Assembly (NCBI GenBank): GCA_026392265.1
Contig: JAPLCL010000129.1
Location: forward strand, 1 to 12,198
DNA from: Actinomycetota bacterium
GTDB lineage: Bacteria; Actinomycetota; Thermoleophilia; UBA2241
Direction of reading: 5' to 3'
Length of the DNA: 12,198 nucleotides
This document shows, one piece after another, positions 1 to 6,701 of this stretch (positions are counted from its first letter, which is position 1; each line of letters starts with the position of its first letter). The notes below the pieces were generated by a model. It worked only from the letters and a program-made list of their open reading frames with translations. It was not told where the DNA came from and did no database searches. Made by a program: the position numbers and the translations under genes.

Positions 1-2103
1 GAGGGGCTCATCGGCGCCGTGTTCGCGGTGCTCATCATCTGGGTCTTCCTGAGGAGCTGGCGCTCGACGCTCATCGCCAGCCTCTCGATCCCGCTGAGCA
101 TCGTCGGCGCGCTCATCATCCTGTTCTCGCGCGGCGAATCGCTGAACATGCTCACCCTCGGCGGCCTCACGATCGCCATCGGGCGCGTGATCGACGACTC
201 CATCGTGGTCATCGAGAACACGTACCGCCACCTGCAGGAGGGCGACAACGTACGCACCGCCGCCTACACGGGCACCCGTGAGGTCGCCGGAGCCATCACC
301 GCGAGTACACTCACCACGGTCGCCGTGTTCCTCCCGCTGGGTTTCGTGCACGGCCTCGCCTCTGAGTTCTTCCGCCCCTTCGCCCTCACCGTCACGTTCG
401 CGCTTCTCTGCAGCCTGCTGGTCGCCCTCGTGGTCGTCCCCGTCGCGTCCACCTTGGTGCTCCACAAGCGCCAGGTCGGCCACCGCGAGGCCGAGAAGGA
501 GACCCGCCTGCAACGCGCCTACCTGCCGGCTCTCAGGCTCGCCCTCGACCACAAGGTCATCACGCTCGTGCTGGCGGCGGCGATCTTCGCCGGCACCATG
601 ACGCTCACGCCCCTGCTCAAGACCAACCTCTTCGACAGCTCCGCGCAGAACACCATGAGCATCGCCCAGACGCTCCCGTCGGGCACCAGCCTCGACGCGA
701 CCATGGCTTCGGCCACCCGCGTCGAGCAGATCCTCGCGACCACGAAGGGCGTGGACATCTACCAGGTGACCGCCGGCAGCACCGGCAGCCTCTTCGGCGC
801 CGGCGGCGGCACGAGCGCCTCGTCCAGCCAGGCCATGTTCACGGTCACCACCGATCCGGGCATGGACAAGCTCGCGATCGTCGACGACGTTCGCGCGCAG
901 GTGGCCGAGCTGCAGAACGCCGGCATCATCACCGTGACCGGCGACGATGCCTCCATGGGTGGTATGTCCACCATGGAGGTCCGCGTCTCGGCCAGCGACC
1001 CGCTCGTGCTCAAGAAAGCCAACGACACGGTCCTGGCCGCGGTCAAGACGGTCGACGGGCTCGCGGACGTCAAGTCCAACCTCAGCGAAGGCCGTCCGTC
1101 GGCGACCGTGCTCATCGACCAGGCCAAGGCCGCGGCGGCCGGCGTCAGTCCCTCGACGCTGAGCCTGTACACGACGCTGGTCCTCAACGGCTACCCGATC
1201 GGCGTCGTACCCACGGCAGACGGCCTGCTCCCGGCGCAGGTCATGGTGCAGGACATCAAGCTGCCGCCCATTCCCGGCGCCGTGAGCGCCATGCTCATGA
1301 GGCTGCCCGTACCGGGGAGCGAGGGCATGGTGCCCCTCGGCGAGATCGCCACGATCGCAGAAGTCAAGGCTCCCGTGCAGATCACCCACGTCGACGGCGC
1401 GCGCACCGCGAGCATCACCGCCGCCGCCGTCAACAACAACATCGGAGCGGCGTCCAGCGCGGTGACCAAGGCCATGGAGGGCGTGGAGCTGCCGGCCGGC
1501 GCTACGTGGGAGCTCGCCGGCGCCACCCAGGCGACCAACGACGTGTTCCGCACCCTCGGCATCGCCATGCTCATCGCCATCCTGCTCGTCTACATCATCA
1601 TGGTGGCCACGTTCCGCAGCCTGCTGAACCCGCTGATCCTTCTGGTGAGCATCCCCTTTGCCGCCGTCGGCGCCGTCATCGCCCTGGTCATCACGGGGAC
1701 GGCGTTGGGCATGCCCAGCCTCGTCGGCCTCCTGATGCTGATCGGCATCGTCGTCACCAATGCGATCGTATTGCTCGATCTCGTGGAGCAGTTCCGCCGC
1801 CGCGGCATGGACGCGCGGACGGCCGTGATCCAAGGCAGTCGTCGTCGCCTGCGGCCGATCCTCATGACCGCGGTCGCGACCATACTCGCGCTCACGCCGA
1901 TGGCGATGGGCATGGGCAAGGGCGGGTTCCTCTCAACGCCGCTGGCGATCGTCGTGATCGGCGGCCTCTTCACCTCGACGTTCCTCACGCTCGTGCTGGT
2001 GCCGGTGCTGTATCTCAGTCTGGACCGCCTGCGGCCGGCGAGCGCCTACGAGCGCGACGGCTTGGACGACGTGCCGCGTGAGGCCGAGACGGCGCCGGGC
2101 TGA
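1..2103 (+). CDS. RND-family efflux permease (HAE1/SwrC-like), 5' end outside window
   Basis: C-terminal part of a large inner-membrane proton-driven multidrug efflux pump. The reading frame is open from base 1, so the gene begins upstream; about 700 residues are present, whereas complete family members usually exceed 1000. The first segment covers TM helices ending in the TM4 signature GRVIDDSIVVIEN, with the paired proton-relay aspartates at bases 193-198. A soluble porter/docking domain of about 300 residues follows, then a second helix bundle with GIVVTNAIVLLDL and RRRLRPILMTA. The lysine seen in the equivalent TM10 position of E. coli AcrB is a threonine here, as I recall for SwrC-type pumps of Gram-positive bacteria. 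No adaptor or outer-membrane partner lies downstream. The family is secure; the substrate is unknown. Confidence 0.93.
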   Translation, partial: EGLIGAVFAVLIIWVFLRSWRSTLIASLSIPLSIVGALIILFSRGESLNMLTLGGLTIAIGRVIDDSIVVIENTYRHLQEGDNVRTAAYTGTREVAGAITASTLTTVAVFLPLGFVHGLASEFFRPFALTVTFALLCSLLVALVVVPVASTLVLHKRQVGHREAEKETRLQRAYLPALRLALDHKVITLVLAAAIFAGTMTLTPLLKTNLFDSSAQNTMSIAQTLPSGTSLDATMASATRVEQILATTKGVDIYQVTAGSTGSLFGAGGGTSASSSQAMFTVTTDPGMDKLAIVDDVRAQVAELQNAGIITVTGDDASMGGMSTMEVRVSASDPLVLKKANDTVLAAVKTVDGLADVKSNLSEGRPSATVLIDQAKAAAAGVSPSTLSLYTTLVLNGYPIGVVPTADGLLPAQVMVQDIKLPPIPGAVSAMLMRLPVPGSEGMVPLGEIATIAEVKAPVQITHVDGARTASITAAAVNNNIGAASSAVTKAMEGVELPAGATWELAGATQATNDVFRTLGIAMLIAILLVYIIMVATFRSLLNPLILLVSIPFAAVGAVIALVITGTALGMPSLVGLLMLIGIVVTNAIVLLDLVEQFRRRGMDARTAVIQGSRRRLRPILMTAVATILALTPMAMGMGKGGFLSTPLAIVVIGGLFTSTFLTLVLVPVLYLSLDRLRPASAYERDGLDDVPREAETAPG

Positions 2104-2148
2104 CAGACGGTGCGCCGGGCCGTTGGGGGAAGTACCCTTCTGCGAAGC

Positions 2149-2168
2149 GTCGGCGCCACCGCGCCGAC
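2149..2168 (+). repeat. 8-bp hairpin in the ferritin leader region
   Basis: GTCGGCGC and GCGCCGAC form a perfect inverted repeat around a CACC loop, between the RND stop codon and the ferritin start. No T-tract follows, so a simple intrinsic terminator is unlikely. A TACCCT hexamer at 2133-2138 would, if it is a -10, place the hairpin at the 5' end of the ferritin mRNA. The role (RNA stabiliser, weak terminator or operator) is undecided. Confidence 0.4.
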
Positions 2169-2201
2169 TCCGTACGTGTGACCAGCCGAAAGGAGACCAG
2201 C

Positions 2202-2666
2202 GTGGCGAAACCAGCCGCCAAGAAGGCTACAGGCAAGACACTCCGCAAACTCACCAAGGCTCAGCTCATCGACGAGCTCAACAAGGATCTCGCCAAGGAG
2301 TACGCGGCCCTGATCCAGTACGTGCAGCACGCGTCCGTCATCACCGGGCCTCAGTACGACTCGATCTCCGCTGAGCTGACGGTGCACTCCAACGAGGAGC
2401 ATCAGCACGCGATCACGCTGAGCGACCAGATCGACTTCCTCGGCGGTGTCCCCGATGTGAACGTCGCCGACATCCACATCTCACCGGATTCGAAGATCAT
2501 GCTTGAGCAGGATCTCGTGGGTGAGCTCGACGCCATCGCCCGCTATCGCGAGCGCATCGGTCAGGCCGAGATGCTGCAGGAATACGGCTTGCGCCGCGCC
2601 CTCGAGGACATCCTCATCATCGAGGAGGAGCACGCCCGCGACCTGCAGAGCGCCCTGGATCTGTAG
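2202..2666 (+). CDS. Bacterioferritin-like diiron ferritin with lysine-rich N-terminal tail
   Basis: A 154-residue four-helix-bundle protein predicted to oxidise Fe(II) and store iron or detoxify peroxide in the cytoplasm. The diiron ligand pattern of bacterioferritin is visible: E33 in helix 1, E66-x-x-H69 in helix 2, E108 in helix 3 and E141-x-x-H144 in helix 4. The residue matching the haem-ligand methionine of classical bacterioferritin (one after the helix-2 glutamate) appears to be H67, so haem binding is doubtful or different. The GTG at 2202 is chosen because AGGAG at 2191-2195 sits six bases before it; an upstream in-frame GTG at 2178 has no such site. The first 19 residues are rich in lysine and alanine (KPAAKKATGK), like Dps or histone-like tails. 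The gene stands alone and ends at a bidirectional terminator. It could equally be named a ferritin-like or Dps-like protein. Confidence 0.88.
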   Translation: MAKPAAKKATGKTLRKLTKAQLIDELNKDLAKEYAALIQYVQHASVITGPQYDSISAELTVHSNEEHQHAITLSDQIDFLGGVPDVNVADIHISPDSKIMLEQDLVGELDAIARYRERIGQAEMLQEYGLRRALEDILIIEEEHARDLQSALDL

Positions 2667-2691
2667 GGCGCCCGGCCGCACGGTCAATCCG

Positions 2692-2719
2692 CGGCGGCGG
2701 GCCGTAGGGCCCGCCGCCG
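2692..2719. terminator. Bidirectional GC-rich hairpin between convergent genes
   Basis: A perfect 12-bp stem (CGGCGGCGGGCC with GGCCCGCCGCCG) encloses the four-base loop GTAG. It lies 25 bases after the ferritin stop and directly beside the MFS stop codon (2721-2723), so it can serve both converging transcripts. No T-tract is present on either side, as is common in high-GC genomes. Confidence 0.7.
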
Positions 2720-2720
2720 G

Positions 2721-3986
2721 TCAGGCGGCTTCCGGGCGCGAACGCGCCGCCTGGGCCTGCTCACGGCGACGCCTCCAGCCCGGCGCCAGCGCCAGGAACA
2801 GCCCGGCGCCGACCAGACCCTCGACCAGCAGGATGGCGAACGCCTGGCGCCCGCCAAAGGCGTCCATGGCCCAGCCGCCGAAGGCCGGGCCCAAGGCGGC
2901 GCCGCCGCTCCAGGCGATCGTCCAGACGCCCATGTAGCGCCCGCGCACGGCCTCGGGGGCGAGGTCGGACACCTCGGCCGAGGCCACCGGTGAGAGCAGC
3001 GTCTCGCCGAGGCTCATCACGACGATGAGGATGATCAGCGACCAGAGCGGGCCGGCGAAAGCTGAACCGCCGATGCCCAAGGCCAGCGCGGCGCTGGCGA
3101 TGGCCAGCAGGACCATGCGGTTCTTGAAGCGCGTGGCCCGCACCAGCGGGTACTGCACCGTGGCGACGATGAAGGCGTTGAGGGCGAGCAGCATGCCCCA
3201 CTCCCCGTAGGGCACGCCGAGGTAATCGGTGATGTACACGGAGTAGATCGAGCCGAAGTTACCGATGCAGAACACGGGCAGTACCGCGACCAGGCAGAAC
3301 ACGATGAACACGCGGTCGTGGAAGACGATGCGGTAGCCGCTGCGCCCCTGCGCGTCGCGATGCTTCTCCGGCGCCGTAGCGCTCGCCGGGCGGCTCTCGC
3401 GGATCGAGAAGAACATGATCGCCACCATCAGCGCGCAGCCCGTGGCGGCGGCGAGAAAGAGCTCGCGAAAGGTCACCCCGAAGCCCAGCGCCAGACCGGC
3501 CGCCGCCGGACCCACGACGACGCCCAGGTTCATCGCCACGCGGCTGACGCTGAACGCCTCCTGCCGCTTCTCACGCGGCAGCAGGTCGGCGATCATGGCG
3601 TTGCTCGCCGTCTGGAAGAGCGGCCACCCCAGCGAGCTCTCGATAGCGACCAGCAGCGCGACCTGCCAGACCTGGGTGACGAAGGCGAAGCCGGCGAACC
3701 ACACCACGCCCATGCTCACCGAGAGCATGATCACCCAGCGGCGCCCCAGGCGGTCGGTGAGGTGCCCGCCCCAGAACTGCATGGGCATCACGGCGACGGG
3801 TACGAGCCCGAAGACCACGCCGATCATCGACATGGACACGCCCAGCTCCGTGTGCAGGTAGATGCCCTCGAAGGGAAAGGCGAGCGCGGCCGCCGCGACG
3901 TAGATGAAGATGCCGACGGTCAGCACCCAGAACTGGCTGGGGAAGGAGCGGAGCTCCTGCAGGGAGCGTGTCAGACGGGTCGGCAC
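2721..3986 (-). CDS. MFS transporter, probable drug/proton antiporter
   Basis: A 421-residue integral membrane protein with the hydrophobic pattern of a 12-helix major facilitator. The loop between TM2 and TM3 carries the family motif A, G74-H-L-T-D78-R-L-G81-R-R. The central loop (about residues 196-215) is charged, and the C-terminus is a short basic cytoplasmic tail. The general shape resembles DHA1/MdtH-type exporters, but the substrate cannot be told from sequence alone. The GTG start is taken because no longer start fits; GAGGG lies immediately upstream, and TAGCAT (3993-3998, minus strand) sits exactly six bases before the GTG, so the gene may have its own near-leaderless promoter. It follows the saccharopine-dehydrogenase-like gene by 51 bases on the same strand, so co-transcription is also possible. 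Confidence 0.88.
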   Translation of the reverse strand: MPTRLTRSLQELRSFPSQFWVLTVGIFIYVAAAALAFPFEGIYLHTELGVSMSMIGVVFGLVPVAVMPMQFWGGHLTDRLGRRWVIMLSVSMGVVWFAGFAFVTQVWQVALLVAIESSLGWPLFQTASNAMIADLLPREKRQEAFSVSRVAMNLGVVVGPAAAGLALGFGVTFRELFLAAATGCALMVAIMFFSIRESRPASATAPEKHRDAQGRSGYRIVFHDRVFIVFCLVAVLPVFCIGNFGSIYSVYITDYLGVPYGEWGMLLALNAFIVATVQYPLVRATRFKNRMVLLAIASAALALGIGGSAFAGPLWSLIILIVVMSLGETLLSPVASAEVSDLAPEAVRGRYMGVWTIAWSGGAALGPAFGGWAMDAFGGRQAFAILLVEGLVGAGLFLALAPGWRRRREQAQAARSRPEAA

Positions 3987-3992
3987 GCCCTC

Positions 3993-3998
3993 ATGCTA
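3993..3998 (-). promoter_or_regulatory. Possible -10 element for the MFS gene
   Basis: TAGCAT on the minus strand ends six bases before the GTG start, the same -10 to start distance as at the leaderless genes to the right. No convincing -35 lies 16-18 bases upstream, and GAGGG between the two could be a Shine-Dalgarno site, so this is a weak call. Confidence 0.3.
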
Positions 3999-4037
3999 TC
4001 GGAGTCGCAGGCGCCGGCGCAGCCCGGCTACTCGCGC

Positions 4038-5225
4038 TCAATCAGCCGGCAGGTCCACCACGCCGACCGCCAGGCCCACCTTCTGCATCTCGGCCATGTA
4101 GGCCGCTGGGTCGAGCACTTCGGCCGGAAAGACGCCGCGCCGCGCGATCTCGCCGCGCGCGAACTGCGTGACGGCGCAGGCCGCGGAGGCGCCCGTCTGG
4201 AAGGCGGTGCCCTGCACGCCCCACTTCTCCCACGAGTCGTCGTGCGACGTGATCTGGTAGCGGAAGCGGCGTACGGGCTCGCCGCCGATGGTGCCTTCGC
4301 AGAGCGTGCCGACGCAGACGGCGCCGTGCAACTTGCCGGCGAGGTCGACCGGCCGCGGAAAGCGCGACGCCACGAACTGGATCGGCGAGATCATGGCGCC
4401 CTGGAAGTCGACCGGCTCGCGCTGGTGGAGGCCGAGGATCCTGAAGACCTTGAACGCGTCGATCATGCGCGGGTCGAGCCCGATGAAGAAGATCGCGTTT
4501 CTCAGCCCCTTGCCGCGAAGGTACAGCGGCATGAGCTGGGCCTCTTCGTGATCGACGTTGCAGAGCGTGAGCTTGCCGACCGGCGCGGGGAACTCGAACT
4601 CCCTGAAGACCGAGAGCGCCTCGTTGCGCTCCTCCCTGCCGTCGCGGAACACGCACGGCGGCAGCAGACACTCCTCGATCATCGTCTCCACGGAGAACGA
4701 GCAGGCCAGCTCGTACCCGTCCACGGTGGCGTTGTCGCCGTCGAGCACCGTGAGCGACTCGACGGTGTCGAACTCGTCGTGCAGGGCGCGCGCGAACATA
4801 TCGCTGACGCCCGGGTCGATGCCGAAGGACACGAGGCCGGCCAGGTCGCGCTTCTTGAACTCACCGTCAAGGGCCAGCTGTTCGTCGAGGTCGGCGGTAC
4901 CCGTGATCTCGCGGGGCCCACCGGTGCCCATGTCGAGGTAGTGCCGCCCGGCCTCCAGGCTGGCCTCCATGACCGGGATGTCCCAGGCCGTGGCCAAGGC
5001 GTTGAGCACGAAGTCGACCCCCTTGGCAGCCTTCACGAGCGCCCCGTGGTCGGACGCATCCAGAACCAGCGTCTCGACCTTGCCCGGCGGCAGCTTGGCG
5101 GCCACTTCGCGCAGTCGGCTCTCGTCAATGTCGGCGAGAACGACCGCCTCGACCGCCGGTTCCCGCGCGATGACCCGCGCGTTCACCTCGCCCACCGCCC
5201 CCACACCAAGTTGAAGGACCCGCAT
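4038..5225 (-). CDS. Saccharopine dehydrogenase-family oxidoreductase
   Basis: A 395-residue cytoplasmic NAD(P)-dependent enzyme of the saccharopine dehydrogenase-like superfamily. A Rossmann fold begins at residue 3, with the dinucleotide loop G7-V-G9-A-V-G12 and an aspartate-rich strand end (VVLADID) typical of cofactor-ribose binding. The segment SFGIDPGVSDMFA matches the conserved start of the catalytic/dimerisation domain, and HDDSWEKWGVQGTAFQTG lies near the C-terminus. Members act on lysine-derived or polyamine-derived imines (saccharopine, carboxynorspermidine, lysine 6-dehydrogenase); I cannot choose a substrate. The ATG at 5225 has GGAGG and GGGAG stretches just upstream. It is divergent from the first GAF regulator, with 198 bases between, and the MFS gene follows it by 51 bases, which may mean a linked catabolism-transport unit. 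Confidence 0.85.
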   Translation of the reverse strand: MRVLQLGVGAVGEVNARVIAREPAVEAVVLADIDESRLREVAAKLPPGKVETLVLDASDHGALVKAAKGVDFVLNALATAWDIPVMEASLEAGRHYLDMGTGGPREITGTADLDEQLALDGEFKKRDLAGLVSFGIDPGVSDMFARALHDEFDTVESLTVLDGDNATVDGYELACSFSVETMIEECLLPPCVFRDGREERNEALSVFREFEFPAPVGKLTLCNVDHEEAQLMPLYLRGKGLRNAIFFIGLDPRMIDAFKVFRILGLHQREPVDFQGAMISPIQFVASRFPRPVDLAGKLHGAVCVGTLCEGTIGGEPVRRFRYQITSHDDSWEKWGVQGTAFQTGASAACAVTQFARGEIARRGVFPAEVLDPAAYMAEMQKVGLAVGVVDLPAD

Positions 5226-5364
5226 GCTCCCACCCCTCCGCCTCGCGCTCCCGGCCCCGGGACCTCACGAGGAGAGTCCCACCAGACTGGCTGTTCGATC
5301 TCATCGAGTCTCACAGAAGAAGGCGATGAATTACAGGTGCTATTGCTCATTGAAGTTACTGTAC

Positions 5365-5380
5365 GAACGAACTAGAACTT
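5365..5380 (+). promoter_or_regulatory. Candidate operator: tandem GAAC units ending in GAACTT
   Basis: Three GAAC units (5365, 5369 and 5375) follow one another, the last as GAACTT starting 14 bases before the -35 hexamer. The same hexamer starts 15 bases before the -35 of the paralogous gene at 6702. The matched position suggests a site for the two related regulators, or for a common activator. Confidence 0.4.
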
Positions 5381-5388
5381 GCTCCAAA

Positions 5389-5417
5389 TTGACTTCTTGC
5401 GGCGACGCCGCTAGGTT
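5389..5417 (+). promoter_or_regulatory. Promoter of the first GAF regulator (leaderless)
   Basis: TTGACT (5389-5394), a 17-base spacer and TAGGTT (5412-5417) form a good sigma-70-type promoter. The ATG starts at 5424, seven bases after the -10, which is where transcription would be expected to begin. No Shine-Dalgarno sequence is present. Confidence 0.75.
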
Positions 5418-5423
5418 CCTCGC

Positions 5424-6518
5424 ATGCTTCTCAGTGTGCAGCAGGCCGCGCGGCGGCTCGGGGTGTCGCCGGTCACCATCCGTCGCTGGACGGCGACGGG
5501 CTTCCTCCCCTGCACACGCACCGCCGGCGGCCACCGCCGCATCGACGAGCGCGACATCGGCGATCTCGCCAAGGCGATCGGCAACAGTAATCACCTGGCC
5601 GCCCAGCAAGCTCGCGAGCGCGAGGTCGACGTGCTCATCAGCACCTCCATCGCCCTCGCCGAGAAGATCGACCTCACCGAGCTCCTCCTCGAGATCGCGA
5701 CGCGCATGACCAGCCTGCTCGACTGCCATTTCTGCGCCATCTCCGTGTACGACGCCGAGGCTCAGGGCCTCGTCACGCTGGCCGAGTACGACCACGCGGG
5801 ACGACGTCTTCCGGACGCAAGCCCCTACAAGCTCAAGGCCTTCCCGCTCACGCGCAGCGTGCTGCAGGACCAGACGGTGGCGATCGTCAACGTCGACGAC
5901 CCCGAGGCCGATCCGGCCGAGGTCGCGGAGCTGCGGCGGGAGGGCGATCGCAGCCTCCTCATGGTGCCGCTCATCGTGCAGGGCGACACCATCGGCATCG
6001 TAGAAGTGGTCGACCAAAAACGGTCCCGCCAGTACTCACGCCAGGAGCTCCGCCTGGCGGGAGCCATCGCCGGGCAGGCGGCGGTGGCCATCAAGAACGC
6101 CAAGCTGTTCGCGGAACGGCGGCGCAGCGACGAGGACGTGGCCAGCCTGCGCCGCGTGCTCACCGATCTCACGGCGCGCCTGCCGGCGATAAGCGCGATC
6201 GCGCGTGGCTCCGGCACCCTCGCCGCCGTGGCCAGGGCGATCTGCGCAGCCTTCGGCGCCATCTCGTGCGTCGCCAGCGTGGGCGGCGAGAGCGCCGGCG
6301 CCTTCGGCGCCGGCCAGATCGCCGCCCGGCCCGGCTCCACCGGCGGCGAGCGCGGAGGCAACGCCAGCCTCATCGTCTCGCGCGACCCGTCGGGACGCAC
6401 CGACTTCACGCTCGCCGTCACGCTCAGCGAGCCGCCCGGCGAGGGTCAAGTGGAGCTGCTCGACTTGATCGCCGCGACCGCCGCCGCCGTGACGGTCCCC
6501 GAGGGCGCCTCCTCGTAG
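5424..6518 (+). CDS. BldC/MerR-type HTH regulator with GAF sensor domain (paralogue 1)
   Basis: A 364-residue cytoplasmic transcription regulator. Residues 1-48 form a BldC/MerR-like winged helix-turn-helix (ARRLGVSPVTIRRW, then the wing motif TAGGHRRI). A helical connector (about 55-84) leads to a GAF domain (about 85-228) containing VPLIVQGDTIGIVEVVD and the closing helix LRLAGAIAGQAAVAIKNAKLF. Residues 265-364 look like a shortened second GAF fold with a low-complexity insert: SCVAS strand, LIVSR and FTLAVTLS strands, then a final helix. GAF domains bind small ligands, haem or metals; cysteines C101 and C104 lie in the first GAF strand region, but the ligand cannot be predicted. The ATG is set by the promoter spacing. 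The gene is followed by its paralogue 183 bases downstream. Confidence 0.87.
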   Translation: MLLSVQQAARRLGVSPVTIRRWTATGFLPCTRTAGGHRRIDERDIGDLAKAIGNSNHLAAQQAREREVDVLISTSIALAEKIDLTELLLEIATRMTSLLDCHFCAISVYDAEAQGLVTLAEYDHAGRRLPDASPYKLKAFPLTRSVLQDQTVAIVNVDDPEADPAEVAELRREGDRSLLMVPLIVQGDTIGIVEVVDQKRSRQYSRQELRLAGAIAGQAAVAIKNAKLFAERRRSDEDVASLRRVLTDLTARLPAISAIARGSGTLAAVARAICAAFGAISCVASVGGESAGAFGAGQIAARPGSTGGERGGNASLIVSRDPSGRTDFTLAVTLSEPPGEGQVELLDLIAATAAAVTVPEGASS

Positions 6519-6533
6519 GGTCTGCCGGCGCGC

Positions 6534-6572
6534 CGACGAGGTCGCGCTGAAACTCGCGCGCCACCGTCGTCG
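6534..6572 (+). terminator. Imperfect hairpin after the first GAF regulator
   Basis: CGACGAGGT with ACC-G-TCGTCG, and internally CGCGC with GCGCG, can fold into a stem of about 14 pairs with small bulges and an eight-base loop. It begins 15 bases after the stop codon. There is no T-tract, so termination is only plausible. Confidence 0.35.
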
Positions 6573-6622
6573 ATTCATCGCCCGATACCCGCCAGGAGCG
6601 GCGCTTTCTTTCGCCACGACAC

Positions 6623-6657
6623 GTTCTCGAACTTAGCGCCATACATCCGCCGAACTT
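6623..6657 (+). promoter_or_regulatory. Candidate operator: two CGAACTT boxes 23 bases apart
   Basis: CGAACTT occurs at 6628-6634 and 6651-6657, a start-to-start distance of 23 bases, about two helical turns. The first is part of the inverted pair GTTC-TC-GAAC (6623-6632). The second ends nine bases before the -35 hexamer, matching the GAACTT position upstream of the paralogue at 5424. Confidence 0.4.
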
Positions 6658-6666
6658 CACCTTCTG

Positions 6667-6695
6667 TTGACGCTGGGCAAGTTCCCCGCTACGGT
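6667..6695 (+). promoter_or_regulatory. Promoter of the second GAF regulator (leaderless)
   Basis: TTGACG (6667-6672), a 17-base spacer and TACGGT (6690-6695) lie directly before the ATG at 6702. The predicted start point coincides with the A of the ATG, exactly as for the paralogue. No Shine-Dalgarno sequence is visible. Confidence 0.75.
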
Positions 6696-6701
6696 TTGGC
6701 T

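Larger units (their letters stand above)
5226..5423. promoter_or_regulatory. Divergent intergenic regulatory region
   Basis: 198 bases separate the oxidoreductase (left) from the first GAF regulator (right). The right half is clearly richer in A/T than the surrounding DNA. It holds a 5-3-5 inverted repeat (TCGAT-CTC-ATCGA, 5295-5307), two copies of TTGCTC followed by ATTGA (5343-5353 and 5379-5392), and closely spaced GAAC units at 5365-5380. The promoter for the leftward gene was not located with confidence. Confidence 0.6.

Noticed and set aside
1..2103. Loss of the AcrB TM10 lysine in the RND pump as a defect
   Set aside because: The threonine at this place, with the TM4 aspartate pair intact, is the pattern I associate with Gram-positive SwrC-type pumps, so it is not a broken gene.
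3318..5375. A 685-codon open frame on the plus strand
   Set aside because: It runs antisense across the MFS and saccharopine-dehydrogenase-like genes, both of which have clear family motifs. Its product is a low-complexity Arg/His/Glu/Ala-rich string, as expected from the complement of high-GC coding DNA.
5340..6017. A 225-codon minus-strand frame opposite the first GAF regulator
   Set aside because: It is a shadow of the regulator gene, and an equivalent shadow frame appears opposite the paralogue (6657-7637), as expected from similar coding sequence.
6526..6535. CGGCGCGCCG palindrome after the first GAF regulator
   Set aside because: A 10-bp all-G/C palindrome is easily found by chance in this base composition, and it leaves no loop for a hairpin. 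The larger imperfect hairpin beside it is a better candidate.
6623..6632. GTTC-TC-GAAC as a LexA/SOS box
   Set aside because: The half-sites point the wrong way and the spacing is too short compared with the GAAC-N4-GTTC type SOS box, and the gene downstream is a regulator rather than dinG.
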